Assembly (NCBI GenBank): GCA_003647095.1
Contig: QMME01000037.1
Span: 1-17,715 of the forward strand
Direction: 5' to 3'
DNA length: 17,715 nucleotides
Source of the DNA: Deltaproteobacteria bacterium
GTDB lineage: Bacteria; Myxococcota; B64-G9
The notes beneath the pieces were generated by a model, which had not been told where the DNA came from, did no database searches, and saw only the letters and a program-made list of their open reading frames with translations. How positions within the stretch are numbered: the first letter of the stretch is position 1; each line of letters begins with the position of its first letter. Below are positions 1 through 7,371 of the stretch, in pieces. Made by a program: the position numbers and the translations under genes.

Positions 1-1121
1 ATGGTCAGGTTGTCGGGGCGGACATCGATGTCGGGAGCCGGGGTGCGACCGTGCAGCTGCACGAACACCGACGGTTGCAACGGGTCGTCGTGCTGGATGA
101 CGATGCTGCCGTCGTCGGCACCGCGATGGTCGGCCAGGTAGGTTACCTCGACCTGGGCCTGGGCCAGCGGTTGCAGGGGAGCGGCCAACTGGGCGGGTGA
201 CAGGGAAAACTGCTGGCTGCCGGTGGCGCTCAGCTGCATGCTGGTGACCTGCAGTTCGTGGTTGCCGCTGTTGGTGATGGTGAAGGTTTCCACGGGACGT
301 TCACCCAGGCTGACCAGCCCGAAGTCCAGGCTGGTGGGCTCGACCTCGATGTGGGGGGCGAAGCCGGAACCGTTCAGGGGCACCTCGATCTGCTCCTGGT
401 TGGCGGCGTTGCTCTCCACCAGCAGGCTGCCCCGGTCGGCGTCGTCGATCTCCTGGGGAGTGTAAGAGAGGTTCACCCGCAACTGCTCGCCGGCGCTCAG
501 GGAGGCCGGCAAGGTGGGTTGCTGCTGGACGGCGAAGTCGCCTCCCCCGTCGTCGAGCAGGCGGATGGTGCTGACGGTGACGGCGTCCGGGATGCTGCCG
601 GTGTGGTTGATGGTCAGGGTGGCCGGCTGGGTCTGGCGCACGCGCACCGCGCCGAAATCGACCGGTACCGGGTCGACCATCAGGATCGGCTCCACGGCCT
701 GGCCGTGACAGGCCAGGTCGTAGAACTCCGCCTCGCTGTCGCTGGAGTGGATCTGCACGACTCCCTGGTCCTGCTCGGGATACTGCCGGGGGCGGTAGCT
801 GACGGTGAACACCACCTGGTTGCCGGGGGCGATGGGGTAGGGCAACACCACCGCCGGGGGCAGTTGCAGGGAGAAGTCTTCCTCGTTCTGGGTGACTTCC
901 AGGCCGATCAGTTGCACCGTGGCCGTGCCCTGGTTGGCCAGGGTGACCTCGATGTTCCTGGCCGTGCTCACCGGTACCTGGCCGAATTCCACCGGGTCCG
1001 GGGAGACGGTCAGGTCGGCCAGCCGTTCGGCCACCCGGTTTTCACCGCATTCACAGGCGGAGGAGGCCAGCAACCAGGCCGGCAGATAAACGGTGTACCA
1101 TAGTAGCCGCCGCGGCGACAT
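1..1121 (-). CDS. Anchor-D (ASH/HYDIN-like) repeat lipoprotein, C-terminus beyond window
   Basis: The reading frame stays open from the ATG at 1121 down to base 1, giving 373 codons with no stop, so the C-terminus lies outside the window. The N-terminus is a basic, hydrophobic export signal ending in a Cys (residue 23, context LASSAC), read as a probable lipoprotein signal although the -3 residue is not ideal. The rest is a tandem array of roughly 110-residue beta-sandwich units, starting near residues 37, 144 and 255, with a fourth just beginning at the edge. Each unit opens with a V-x-P-x-x-(V/L)-(D/E)-FG signature (VSPDPVEFG, VDPVPVDFG, VEPTSLDFG), which is typical of 'choice-of-anchor D' or ASH domains. 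It is probably an outer-membrane-anchored or surface adhesion or scaffold protein; the ligand is unknown. An AAAAGGAGCT ribosome site precedes the start. The gene lies 3 bp after the Cys4 protein gene, so the two are probably one operon. Confidence 0.85.
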   Translation of the reverse strand, partial: MSPRRLLWYTVYLPAWLLASSACECGENRVAERLADLTVSPDPVEFGQVPVSTARNIEVTLANQGTATVQLIGLEVTQNEEDFSLQLPPAVVLPYPIAPGNQVVFTVSYRPRQYPEQDQGVVQIHSSDSEAEFYDLACHGQAVEPILMVDPVPVDFGAVRVRQTQPATLTINHTGSIPDAVTVSTIRLLDDGGGDFAVQQQPTLPASLSAGEQLRVNLSYTPQEIDDADRGSLLVESNAANQEQIEVPLNGSGFAPHIEVEPTSLDFGLVSLGERPVETFTITNSGNHELQVTSMQLSATGSQQFSLSPAQLAAPLQPLAQAQVEVTYLADHRGADDGSIVIQHDDPLQPSVFVQLHGRTPAPDIDVRPDNLT

Positions 1122-1124
1122 GGT

Positions 1125-1406
1125 CTAGCTCCTTTTGCTGGAGGTGGCTGCCTTGCCTGCTCGCGGAGCCTGTTGTAGTTTCCCGGACAGGAAGCCGCTT
1201 GGCTCCGGGCGAGCGTTGAAGAACGGACAGGAACGACATGAGAACCCCGGCCAGGGAATGCGGGCCACGAACTGCAGGCACCCGGCATACCAGTGGCAGT
1301 CGAGATGCCGGAAGGCTTCCACCCGCTCGTAGGGAAGCGGCTGGTTGCGCTTGGGCCGGGCGCCGGGCGGCAACAGGTAGAGGCGGTATATTTCAGCCGG
1401 GGCCAT
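1125..1406 (-). CDS. Small Cys4 (zinc-finger-like) protein
   Basis: A 93-residue protein with four cysteines at residues 37, 43, 57 and 60 in the pattern C-x5-C-x13-C-x2-C, with the core CHWYAGCL and WPGFSCRSC. From memory, small proteins with C-x-x-Y-x-x-CL followed by W-x-GF-x-C-x-x-C recur in Deltaproteobacteria as uncharacterised metal-binding candidates; their function is not established. There is no signal peptide or membrane segment, so it is probably cytoplasmic. The tail after residue 65 is basic and low in complexity. An AAAGGT ribosome site lies about 8 nt before the ATG. Its stop is 3 bp from the start of the repeat lipoprotein gene, and the ribosome site of that gene lies inside this one, which suggests translational coupling. 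Metal binding is inferred from cysteine spacing only. Confidence 0.72.
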   Translation of the reverse strand: MAPAEIYRLYLLPPGARPKRNQPLPYERVEAFRHLDCHWYAGCLQFVARIPWPGFSCRSCPFFNARPEPSGFLSGKLQQAPRAGKAATSSKRS

Positions 1407-1443
1407 GGTGCTGACCTTTCGGGTTTGCTTGCCACACGGCTTA

Positions 1444-1472
1444 ATGGTACGGCAAAAGCAGTTGCCGGTAAA
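1444..1472 (-). promoter_or_regulatory. Candidate sigma-70-type promoter for the Cys4/lipoprotein operon
   Basis: On the minus strand, TTTACC (1467-1472) and TACCAT (1444-1449) are separated by 17 bp. Each hexamer matches consensus at 4 of 6 positions. The -10 lies 37 bp before the ATG at 1406. The whole divergent gap is only 82 bp, so any promoter for the plus-strand KOW gene must overlap it; I see no convincing one in that direction. Confidence 0.4.
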
Positions 1473-1488
1473 GTGCGGAGGAGGCAGC

Positions 1489-2442
1489 TTGCAGGAATTC
1501 AGCGGATTCGACGCCGCGGCCTTTGCCGCCTTCGAGGAATCGAAGTGGGCTTCCCATGCCTACAACCGCGAACGGTTGGAGGTGAAGCTGAACCTGTCCG
1601 CCCTGGGCCGGCAGTTGCTGGCCGGCCTGGAGCGGCGACTGGCGCCCCTGCGCGGCGAGCTTTCCGACGAGCGGCCCAGCGTGTTCAACGGTCACCGGGT
1701 CAGCAGCCTGAGCTGGTTCGGACTGCGCAACGGCAGTGACCGGGAGTTGGTGGAGAGCAACCTGTCACCGGCGCCGAGCCTGCCCCCGGGGGCCGCTGCC
1801 CAGTCACCCGCAGACCGGCACCTGCACCTGTTGCTGCGCCTGGGCCGGACGGGCCTGCTGGCGGGCCTGTGCCTGCCGGCCGGTGCCGCCGTCGATCGGG
1901 GCAACGCCCGGGAGCTGCTTGCCCGGGAGAAGGAGCGGGCGCGGTTGCAGACTCTGCTCGACCGGCTTCCCGGGGAACTGGGCCTGGCCTGGCAGCCGGG
2001 TGAGGAACCCGAGTGGTTGCCGGTTGCCGGCTTGCTGGAGTCGGCGGCGGCGCTGCAGCAGGAAGCCCCCCGGGAGTTGTTGCTGGGACGTCACTTCGAT
2101 CGCCAGCGGGTGGAGCAGGCGGGCACCGGCCTGGCGGGGGTCCTGGAGGAGCTGTTCCTGTCACTGGCGCCGCTGTATAACCTGCTGGCCTGGAGCCATG
2201 ACAACGACTTGCTGGGCCTGGTGGGGCAGATGAAGAAGCGCCGCCAGCAAGCGGTAAGCCAGTTGCAGGCCGGTGACGAGGTGCGCATCTTGAGCGGGCT
2301 GGCCGCCGGTCGCACCGGCGTGGTCGAGGCGCTGCAACGCAAGGGCGAGATCCAGGTGCGGCTGGGCAACCTGGTGCTGACCATGCCCGCCAGCGAGGTG
2401 GAACGAACTGGCCGTGGTGGCAAGCGGCGGGAGAGCAGATGA
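1489..2442 (+). CDS. KOW-domain protein of unknown function
   Basis: I chose the TTG at 1489 (317 aa) because GGAGGAGG lies 4 nt upstream. The in-frame ATG at 1405 overlaps the divergent gene's start codon and has no such site. The N-terminal region (residues 1-80) has a distinct pattern, FSGFDAAAFAAF followed by KW, YNRERL and PSVFNGHRV, that I cannot assign to a named family. The middle is Leu/Ala/Arg-rich and probably helical. Residues about 258-305 form a KOW-like module (LQAGDEVRILSGLAAGRTGV, then VRLGNLVLTMPASEVE), the SH3-like fold used by NusG and some ribosomal proteins to bind RNA or protein. There is no signal peptide, so it is probably cytoplasmic. Its stop overlaps the start of the PEGA gene (ATGA), so the two should be co-translated. 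A role in RNA or transcription is inference from the KOW fold alone. Confidence 0.75.
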   Translation: MQEFSGFDAAAFAAFEESKWASHAYNRERLEVKLNLSALGRQLLAGLERRLAPLRGELSDERPSVFNGHRVSSLSWFGLRNGSDRELVESNLSPAPSLPPGAAAQSPADRHLHLLLRLGRTGLLAGLCLPAGAAVDRGNARELLAREKERARLQTLLDRLPGELGLAWQPGEEPEWLPVAGLLESAAALQQEAPRELLLGRHFDRQRVEQAGTGLAGVLEELFLSLAPLYNLLAWSHDNDLLGLVGQMKKRRQQAVSQLQAGDEVRILSGLAAGRTGVVEALQRKGEIQVRLGNLVLTMPASEVERTGRGGKRRESR

Positions 2443-3569
2443 ATACCCTGGTGCTGCTATTGTTGCTGTGGTCGAGCGGGGCACCCGGGGCGACCGGCCC
2501 GGCGGCCGCTGGCAATGGTGTTTCCGTGGCCCTGTGGCGCTTGCGTCCCCTGGGCCTGGACGCGGCCACGGCCGAGCGCCTGGAACAACTGTTGCGGGCG
2601 GAACTGGGTCGCCTGCCCGGCCTGCGCCTGCAGGCGGCGGAGCAGACCAGCACTTACCTGTCCGGTCCCCGCTGGGACCGGCTGCGGCAGTGCCCCGGTG
2701 ATACCACTTGCCTGTGCGGAGTGGCCCGGGCGGCGAAGGTGGACAAGCTGATAACCGGGGTCATCGGCGCCCTGGGTGACGATTACACCCTGGACCTGAA
2801 GCTGGTGGATGCGGCCGGCTGCCGCGAAGAACGGCGCATCAACGAGGCCTTGAGCGGCCAGCAAGACCTGCTCATCGGCGCCATGCGGGCCGCCCTGTAC
2901 AAGCTGGTGGCGCCGCGTCTCTACGTCGGCTCCATCATGCTGGAGGTGGCGGCCAGCGGTGCCGAGGTACTGGTGGACGGCCGGCCCGTGGGCCGGACTC
3001 CCCTGGCCGGGCCCATCACTTCGCTGCGGCCGGGGGGCCACAAGATCACCATCAAGAAGGAAGGTACTTCCAGCTTCGAGGAAGTGGTGCCGGTGCGTTT
3101 CCAGCAGGTCACCCGCGTCAAGGTGGACCTGGTGCGTTCCACCCTGGTGGGCATTTCCTACGAGCGGGAGGGAGGCAGGCAGCAGGCGCCGGCCGGGAGC
3201 ACGGAACTGACCCGCCCCGCTCCGGCCCCGCCTTCCCCGGCACTGAAGATAGCGGCCTGGACGTCGCTGGGGCTGGCCGTGGCCGGGGCCACGGCGGGTG
3301 CCCTGTGCGGCTGGCGGGCCCAGGTGGCGGAGGACGAGATCGAGCAGGCCGTGCAGGAGGGAACCCTGGGCCCGGCCCACCAGGCGGTGATCGATCGCGG
3401 GCGTCGCTGGGCCCTGGGTACCAACATCTCCTGGGGGGTGGCGGCCGGGGCGGCGGTGTTGGGCACGGTGATGTTCATCCTCGATTCCCTGTCCCGATCG
3501 GAGGCGACCTCGCCGGCGGTGTCGCTGGGTGGCCCGGCCGGCGTGGTGGGCCTGGGGTTTGCTTTCTGA
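2439..3569 (+). CDS. PEGA-domain membrane protein
   Basis: A 376-residue exported protein. Residues 1-18 form a hydrophobic signal segment (TLVLLLLLW). Residues 27-160 form a periplasmic-type domain with Cys85, 91, 93 and 128; the stretch CLCGVARAAKVDKLITGVIG resembles TolB-like or LpoB-like modules common in myxobacterial proteins. Residues about 164-232 are a PEGA domain (VLVDGRPVGRTPL, then LRPGGHKITIKKEG), a surface-layer-associated beta fold of unresolved function. A Pro/Ala linker (250-267) leads to two hydrophobic helices near 270-290 and 330-350. The C-terminus is Gly/Val-rich and ends in Phe. The start overlaps the KOW stop by 4 bp (ATGA), indicating translational coupling, and the PilZ gene follows 24 bp after the stop. 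It is probably an envelope protein; its partner is unknown. Confidence 0.85.
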   Translation: MNTLVLLLLLWSSGAPGATGPAAAGNGVSVALWRLRPLGLDAATAERLEQLLRAELGRLPGLRLQAAEQTSTYLSGPRWDRLRQCPGDTTCLCGVARAAKVDKLITGVIGALGDDYTLDLKLVDAAGCREERRINEALSGQQDLLIGAMRAALYKLVAPRLYVGSIMLEVAASGAEVLVDGRPVGRTPLAGPITSLRPGGHKITIKKEGTSSFEEVVPVRFQQVTRVKVDLVRSTLVGISYEREGGRQQAPAGSTELTRPAPAPPSPALKIAAWTSLGLAVAGATAGALCGWRAQVAEDEIEQAVQEGTLGPAHQAVIDRGRRWALGTNISWGVAAGAAVLGTVMFILDSLSRSEATSPAVSLGGPAGVVGLGFAF

Positions 3570-3593
3570 GGTCGGTTGCTGGAGGGAGGAAGC

Positions 3594-4106
3594 ATGGTTT
3601 CCCGGAAGAAGACATCCTCTGCCGGTGCCGAACGACGCCGTTTTCCGCGGCGCCCGGCGGACATCAAGGTGAAACTGCGGGCCTGGCGCCGGGACGACGT
3701 GGTCTTCGAGGCCACGCTGCCCACCCAGGATCTGAGTATCGGCGGCATCTTCCTGCAGAGCGAATTCTTCATCAAGCCCGGCACCCGCCTGCGGGCCGAG
3801 TTCCAGCTCGAGGAGGGCAGCGAGCTGGTCGCCGTGGAAGGAGTGGTGGTTCGCCAGGAACGAGTGGTTGCCGGCAGCCGCCGGGTACGCTCCGGTTTCG
3901 CCATCCAGTTCGTCGACTACCTGGAAGACGCCAAGCAGGTACTGGCCCGGCACTTCCTGGCGCCCGCGGTCAGGGAGTTCGTCGAAAAGTACCTGCGCAG
4001 CGGCCGGCCCCGCAAGCTGCGCAGCGAAGACGATCGCCTGGTCGACGTGGTGGTGGCCTGGGAGCTGGATTGCTTCGACAGGGGAAGGGCCCTGTTCAAA
4101 CCCTGA
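3594..4106 (+). CDS. PilZ-domain protein (1), intact c-di-GMP motif
   Basis: A 170-residue soluble protein with one PilZ domain at about residues 13-115. Both c-di-GMP signatures are present: the RxxxR box (ERRRFPRR, residues 13-20) and the DxSxxG box (DLSIGG, D46, S48, G51). The family binds cyclic di-GMP at these residues and acts as an effector of motility, adhesion or polysaccharide secretion. The 55-residue C-terminal extension (LAPAVREFVEKYL and onward) is charged and helical and matches nothing I know; it may be the output surface. The ATG at 3594 is chosen because GGAGGGAGGA sits just before it; the upstream in-frame TTG at 3576 has no such site. It is the third gene of the KOW-PEGA-PilZ unit. 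Its last 11 bp overlap the tail of the convergent second PilZ gene. Confidence 0.9.
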   Translation: MVSRKKTSSAGAERRRFPRRPADIKVKLRAWRRDDVVFEATLPTQDLSIGGIFLQSEFFIKPGTRLRAEFQLEEGSELVAVEGVVVRQERVVAGSRRVRSGFAIQFVDYLEDAKQVLARHFLAPAVREFVEKYLRSGRPRKLRSEDDRLVDVVVAWELDCFDRGRALFKP

Positions 4107-4587
4107 AGCCGTCCATGGCCTTGGCCACTCTCTTCTTCAGATCCTGGACGTCACGATAGGAATCCAGGTTGGCCCGCCGCGCCAGTTGCTGGAGCTTGTC
4201 CATCTTCCACTTGTTCATGGACAGCAGGATGTGCAGGTCGCGGTAGTTCTTGGCCAGCCGGTTGACGAAGGAACGGATTCCCTGGCGTTCCTCGCGGCTG
4301 AGGGCCACGAACTGCAGGCCCAGGCGCCCCAGGCTGCGTCCGCTGGCCGGCTGCCGGCACCAGGCCACGCGGGCCATGGCGGTGATGGTGGTGGCCGAGG
4401 CCGGCAGAGTGAAGGAGACGGTAACCATGGTGTCGGGCTTGAAGGTTTTTTCCGACCACAAGGACATGCCCCCGCTGCCCACCTCGATACCGCGGCAGAC
4501 CAGCTTGTGCTTGCCGGCTTGCAGCTGAACCGGGCGGTTCAGGGGAGCCCGGGGGGCTTTTCTTCTCTTGCGCAGGTGGTAGGCCAT
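4096..4587 (-). CDS. PilZ-domain protein (2) with degraded c-di-GMP motif
   Basis: A 163-residue protein with a PilZ-like domain at about residues 5-112. The RxxxR box is present (R9-K-A-P-R13), but the second box, normally DxSxxG, reads E35-V-G37-S-G-G40, so the Asp and Ser are replaced. The hydrophobic pattern around it (GMSLWSE, then VTVSFTLP and LGLQFVAL) still fits PilZ. It may bind c-di-GMP weakly, bind another ligand, or act as a structural PilZ partner. The C-terminus (residues 118-163) is a charged helix-rich extension with KWKMDKLQQLARRANL and DVQDLKKRVAKAM. It lies 29 bp downstream of the DUF4388 gene on the same strand and is probably co-transcribed with it. Its 3' end overlaps the convergent PilZ gene by 11 bp. 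Confidence 0.82.
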   Translation of the reverse strand: MAYHLRKRRKAPRAPLNRPVQLQAGKHKLVCRGIEVGSGGMSLWSEKTFKPDTMVTVSFTLPASATTITAMARVAWCRQPASGRSLGRLGLQFVALSREERQGIRSFVNRLAKNYRDLHILLSMNKWKMDKLQQLARRANLDSYRDVQDLKKRVAKAMDGFRV

Positions 4588-4616
4588 GTTTCGTTTTTCC
4601 TGGCCCGGCAGGCGCC

Positions 4617-5834
4617 CTAGCGCAGGCCGACGATGCCGACCTTGACCAGCTGGCGAAACGTCTGCAGGGCCTCGACCTCCTTCAGGGGACTGACCATTAT
4701 TATCGAACGCAGGGTGCGGTTGCCGTCGATACGCGACAGCAGGTAACGCTGGGCCGGTGTCCAGTTGGCGCTGATGCGCAGCACGTCATCCCGCAACAGA
4801 TAGGGGATTTTCTTGTCTGCCAGCAGCGATGCGCGCAAGGACTCGCTGAGGCCCTTTTCGGCCAGTTCCAGGGCCTCGCACAGCTCCGGGTCGTAGGGAT
4901 GCATATCCAGGCCCTGCTTCAACAGCTTGATGGCGCCGTCGAAATCGCGGGCGGTTATCTGTTGCTGGGCCGCGGCCAGGAAGCTATCGGGCGTATCCAG
5001 GGTGGCGGCCGCCGGCGCCGTGGCCGGTGCCGGAGCCGGTTCCGGGGACGCGGCGGCTGCCTGGTCGACCGCTTCGTTGATCTCGATGATCTCCACCTCG
5101 GGAATGTCGTCGTCGGGCGGAGACCCGGCGGCGGCTTCCACCGTCAGCCAGCCCTGGCGAACCATGTCGTACAGGCCCTTGAGGATGGGAAAGTCCACCG
5201 AGTGGAAGCGCAGGATGATCTCCGCCACCGAGCTGCCCTCGCGGGCCAGCCGCAGCATGGCGGCGCTGGCAGAGCGCTGGTCGAGGTTGGCGGGAATGGC
5301 CTGGTCGTGGCAACGGAAGCGGCAGTTGTTGTCGGGGATGAGGCCGCGGATCTCCACCAGCAGGCGGCGGCGCTGTTCGCCTTCCTGGCACAGGGCCGCC
5401 AGTTCCACCGCTGCCGGTACCACCGATTGTTCGTCACGCACCAGGCCGTCCTGGAAATCGAAACGTCCCTGGTCCCAGAGGAAGGCATCCAGCAGGCTCT
5501 CGCGGATCTTCAGCTCCAGCATGCGGTGGATCTGTTCCTGGGAGACGATGCCCGTCATTACCAGGATCTTGCCCAGCATGACCTTGGTCTCCTGCTGGGT
5601 CTCGAAGGCCTTCTGCAACTGGTCTTCGCTGATGATGCCGAAGTTGACCAGGAACTGGCCGAAGTACTCCCGGGGGTCGGTGGAGGCGGCGTTGATTACC
5701 CGGCCGGAGTCCAGGGCGATGGTCTTGCTGACCTGCTGGCGGCGGATCACCAGGGTGCCGCTGGCCGACTTCTCGGCCAGGAAGCGACCCAGCTGCAAGG
5801 CCGACATGGTATCCAGGCTGCCCTGAAGACCCAC
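4617..5834 (-). CDS. DUF4388 (PATAN-type) multidomain signalling protein
   Basis: A 405-residue soluble protein starting with GTG at 5834, with GGGAGG 6-7 nt upstream. Residues 1-130 are a DUF4388 domain (GLQGSLDTMSALQLGRFLAE, then SGTLVI, ALDSGRVINAAS and LLDAFLWDQGRFDF). In Deltaproteobacteria this domain is linked to two-component and PilZ signalling, although its ligand is unclear. Residues about 183-235 look like a winged helix (MLRLAREGSSVAEIILRF). Residues 255-282 are a Pro/Ala/Glu linker and 284-330 resemble a TPR pair (DFDGAIKLLKQGLDMHPYDP). Residues 345-405 form a second winged-helix-like module (LSRIDGNRTLRSIIM and onward) shared by many DUF4388 proteins. It is probably a cytoplasmic protein-protein adaptor. 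It has its own promoter in the 74-bp gap after glgA and is followed by the second PilZ gene. Confidence 0.85.
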   Translation of the reverse strand: MGLQGSLDTMSALQLGRFLAEKSASGTLVIRRQQVSKTIALDSGRVINAASTDPREYFGQFLVNFGIISEDQLQKAFETQQETKVMLGKILVMTGIVSQEQIHRMLELKIRESLLDAFLWDQGRFDFQDGLVRDEQSVVPAAVELAALCQEGEQRRRLLVEIRGLIPDNNCRFRCHDQAIPANLDQRSASAAMLRLAREGSSVAEIILRFHSVDFPILKGLYDMVRQGWLTVEAAAGSPPDDDIPEVEIIEINEAVDQAAAASPEPAPAPATAPAAATLDTPDSFLAAAQQQITARDFDGAIKLLKQGLDMHPYDPELCEALELAEKGLSESLRASLLADKKIPYLLRDDVLRISANWTPAQRYLLSRIDGNRTLRSIIMVSPLKEVEALQTFRQLVKVGIVGLR

Positions 5835-5862
5835 GGACTACCTCCCACGCTACGTGCCGGCC

Positions 5863-5891
5863 ATGGTAGCATTCACGTTCTTTGCCGTCAA
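5863..5891 (-). promoter_or_regulatory. Sigma-70-type promoter for the DUF4388-PilZ pair
   Basis: On the minus strand, TTGACG (5886-5891) and TACCAT (5863-5868) are separated by exactly 17 bp; they match consensus at 5 of 6 and 4 of 6. The -10 is 28 bp before the GTG start at 5834, so transcription would begin near 5856, leaving a leader of about 22 nt that holds the GGGAGG ribosome site. This would let DUF4388 and PilZ be expressed independently of the upstream glycogen genes. Confidence 0.65.
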
Positions 5892-5908
5892 AGTATCCGC
5901 TGCCGGTG

Positions 5909-7360
5909 CTATTCCTGGCGCAAGCCGGCCACCTGGCGGTAGAGCAGGTCATACTGCCGGGCCGGCCGGCGCCAGGAGTAATCCTGGGCCATGGCGGTTT
6001 GCATGAGCCGGTGCCAGGCGGCTCGATCGGCAAACAGCTCCAGGGCCCGGCGTACGGCTGCCACCATCTGCTGGGGCTGCCCGACGGGAAAGACGAAGCC
6101 GTTGCCCTCGCCCCCGGCCACGTCGTCGATGGTGTCGGCCAGGCCACCCACCTCGCGAACGATGGGAATGGTTCCGTAGCGCAGGGCGTAGAGCTGGTTC
6201 AGGCCGCATGGTTCGTAGCGGGAAGGCACCAGCAGCATGTCCGCACCGGCCTGCAGGCGGTGCGCCAGTTGCTCCTGCATGCCGGAGAAGAAGGCCAGGC
6301 GCCCGGGATGGCTGTTGGCCAGCGCCCGCAGGCCTTCCTCCAGTGCCGGATCGCCGGAGCCCAGGACGGCCCACTGGGCCGGCAACTCCAGCAACTGCTC
6401 GGCCTGCTCGATGAATTCGTCCCAGCCCTTCTGGGCGGTGAGCCGGGATACGGCCCCGATGAGCGGCAGGTCGTGCTCCAGTTCCAGGCCGGCCAGGCGC
6501 TGCAAGTCGGTCTTGCAGGCGACCTTGCCGGACAGATCCTCCAGCGAGTAACGGGCGGCCAGGTGCTCGTCGTGGGCGGGATCCCACTGGTCGTAGTCCA
6601 CGCCGTTGAGGATGCCCTTCAGGTCACCGGCCCGTTCCTGCAAGAGCCCCTCGAAGCCGCAACCGAAAGCGGGCGTTTGAATTTCGCGGGCATAACGGGG
6701 GCTGACGGTGGTAAGCTGGTCGGCAAAGACCAGGCCCGCTTTCAGGAAGCTGACCTTGCCGAAGTACTCCAGCCCCGAAGGTGTGAACAGGTCCCAGTTA
6801 AGGCCCAGGGTCATCATGGCCCCGGGAGGGAACAGGCCGGGGAAACCCAGGTTGTGAATGGTCATCAGGGTCCCGGTGGCATTGAGCTCGGGTCGTTCCC
6901 GGTACTCGGATTGCAACAGGGCGGCCACGGGACCCGTCTGCCAGTCGTTGAGGTGGATAACCTGGGGAGCCAGTCCGGCCACCCGGCACAGCTCCAGCAC
7001 CGCCCGGCAGAAGAAGGCGAAGCGGCGTTCATTGTCGGGATAGTCGACACCGTCCTGGCCGTAGAGCTGTTCCCGGTCGAACAGGCTGGGTTGGTCGATG
7101 AACATCAAGCTCAGGCCGGGAGCGGGACGCAGCTCGAACACTCCGCCCTGGATGGCCTTGTCACCGACCCGGGTGGCGATCTTGAGCCGGCGCCGGTTGA
7201 GCTTGTGGCCGGCCTGGAGAACCGAGCGATACAACGGCGACACCACCACCACATCGTGGCCCAGTTCCGCCAGGGCCGCGGGCAGGGAGGCCGATACGTC
7301 GGCCAGGCCGCCGGTCTTGCTGAAGGGGGCTACTTCCGATGTGGCGAAGAGGATCTGCAT
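5909..7360 (-). CDS. glgA: Glycogen synthase (ADP-glucose type)
   Basis: A 483-residue GT5 glucosyltransferase of normal length for bacterial GlgA (E. coli about 477). It extends alpha-1,4-glucan chains from ADP-glucose in the cytoplasm. The N-terminal half has the nucleotide-sugar motif KTGGLADV (K15) and the conserved HLNDWQTG (136-143). The C-terminal half has VSRLTAQKG (R306, K311) and the donor-site signature EPCGLNQLYALRYGT starting at E383, with the late GGLADT motif at 405-410. All residues I would expect for catalysis are present and no frame break is seen. It starts 11 bp after the stop of the GH57 gene on the same strand, so the two are very probably one operon making or remodelling glycogen-type glucan. 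ADP-glucose pyrophosphorylase and branching enzyme are not in the window and must be encoded elsewhere. Confidence 0.97.
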   Translation of the reverse strand: MQILFATSEVAPFSKTGGLADVSASLPAALAELGHDVVVVSPLYRSVLQAGHKLNRRRLKIATRVGDKAIQGGVFELRPAPGLSLMFIDQPSLFDREQLYGQDGVDYPDNERRFAFFCRAVLELCRVAGLAPQVIHLNDWQTGPVAALLQSEYRERPELNATGTLMTIHNLGFPGLFPPGAMMTLGLNWDLFTPSGLEYFGKVSFLKAGLVFADQLTTVSPRYAREIQTPAFGCGFEGLLQERAGDLKGILNGVDYDQWDPAHDEHLAARYSLEDLSGKVACKTDLQRLAGLELEHDLPLIGAVSRLTAQKGWDEFIEQAEQLLELPAQWAVLGSGDPALEEGLRALANSHPGRLAFFSGMQEQLAHRLQAGADMLLVPSRYEPCGLNQLYALRYGTIPIVREVGGLADTIDDVAGGEGNGFVFPVGQPQQMVAAVRRALELFADRAAWHRLMQTAMAQDYSWRRPARQYDLLYRQVAGLRQE

Positions 7361-7371
7361 GAAGTACCCGC

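Noticed and set aside
258..1103. Long open frame on the plus strand opposite the repeat lipoprotein
   Set aside because: It is an antisense shadow: the minus strand encodes a coherent signal peptide and three anchor-D repeats, while the plus-strand product is low-complexity Gly/Val/Gln without any motif.
2457..3953. 498-codon minus-strand frame opposite the PEGA and PilZ genes
   Set aside because: The product is rich in Gln, His, Gly and Arg with no domain; both plus-strand genes have clear domains and ribosome sites.
1262..4319. A shared stretch GGGCCACGAACTGCAGG near 1263 and 4303
   Set aside because: Both lie in minus-strand genes and encode a similar LQFVA peptide in unrelated contexts; the match does not extend, so it is more likely chance plus codon bias than a repeat.
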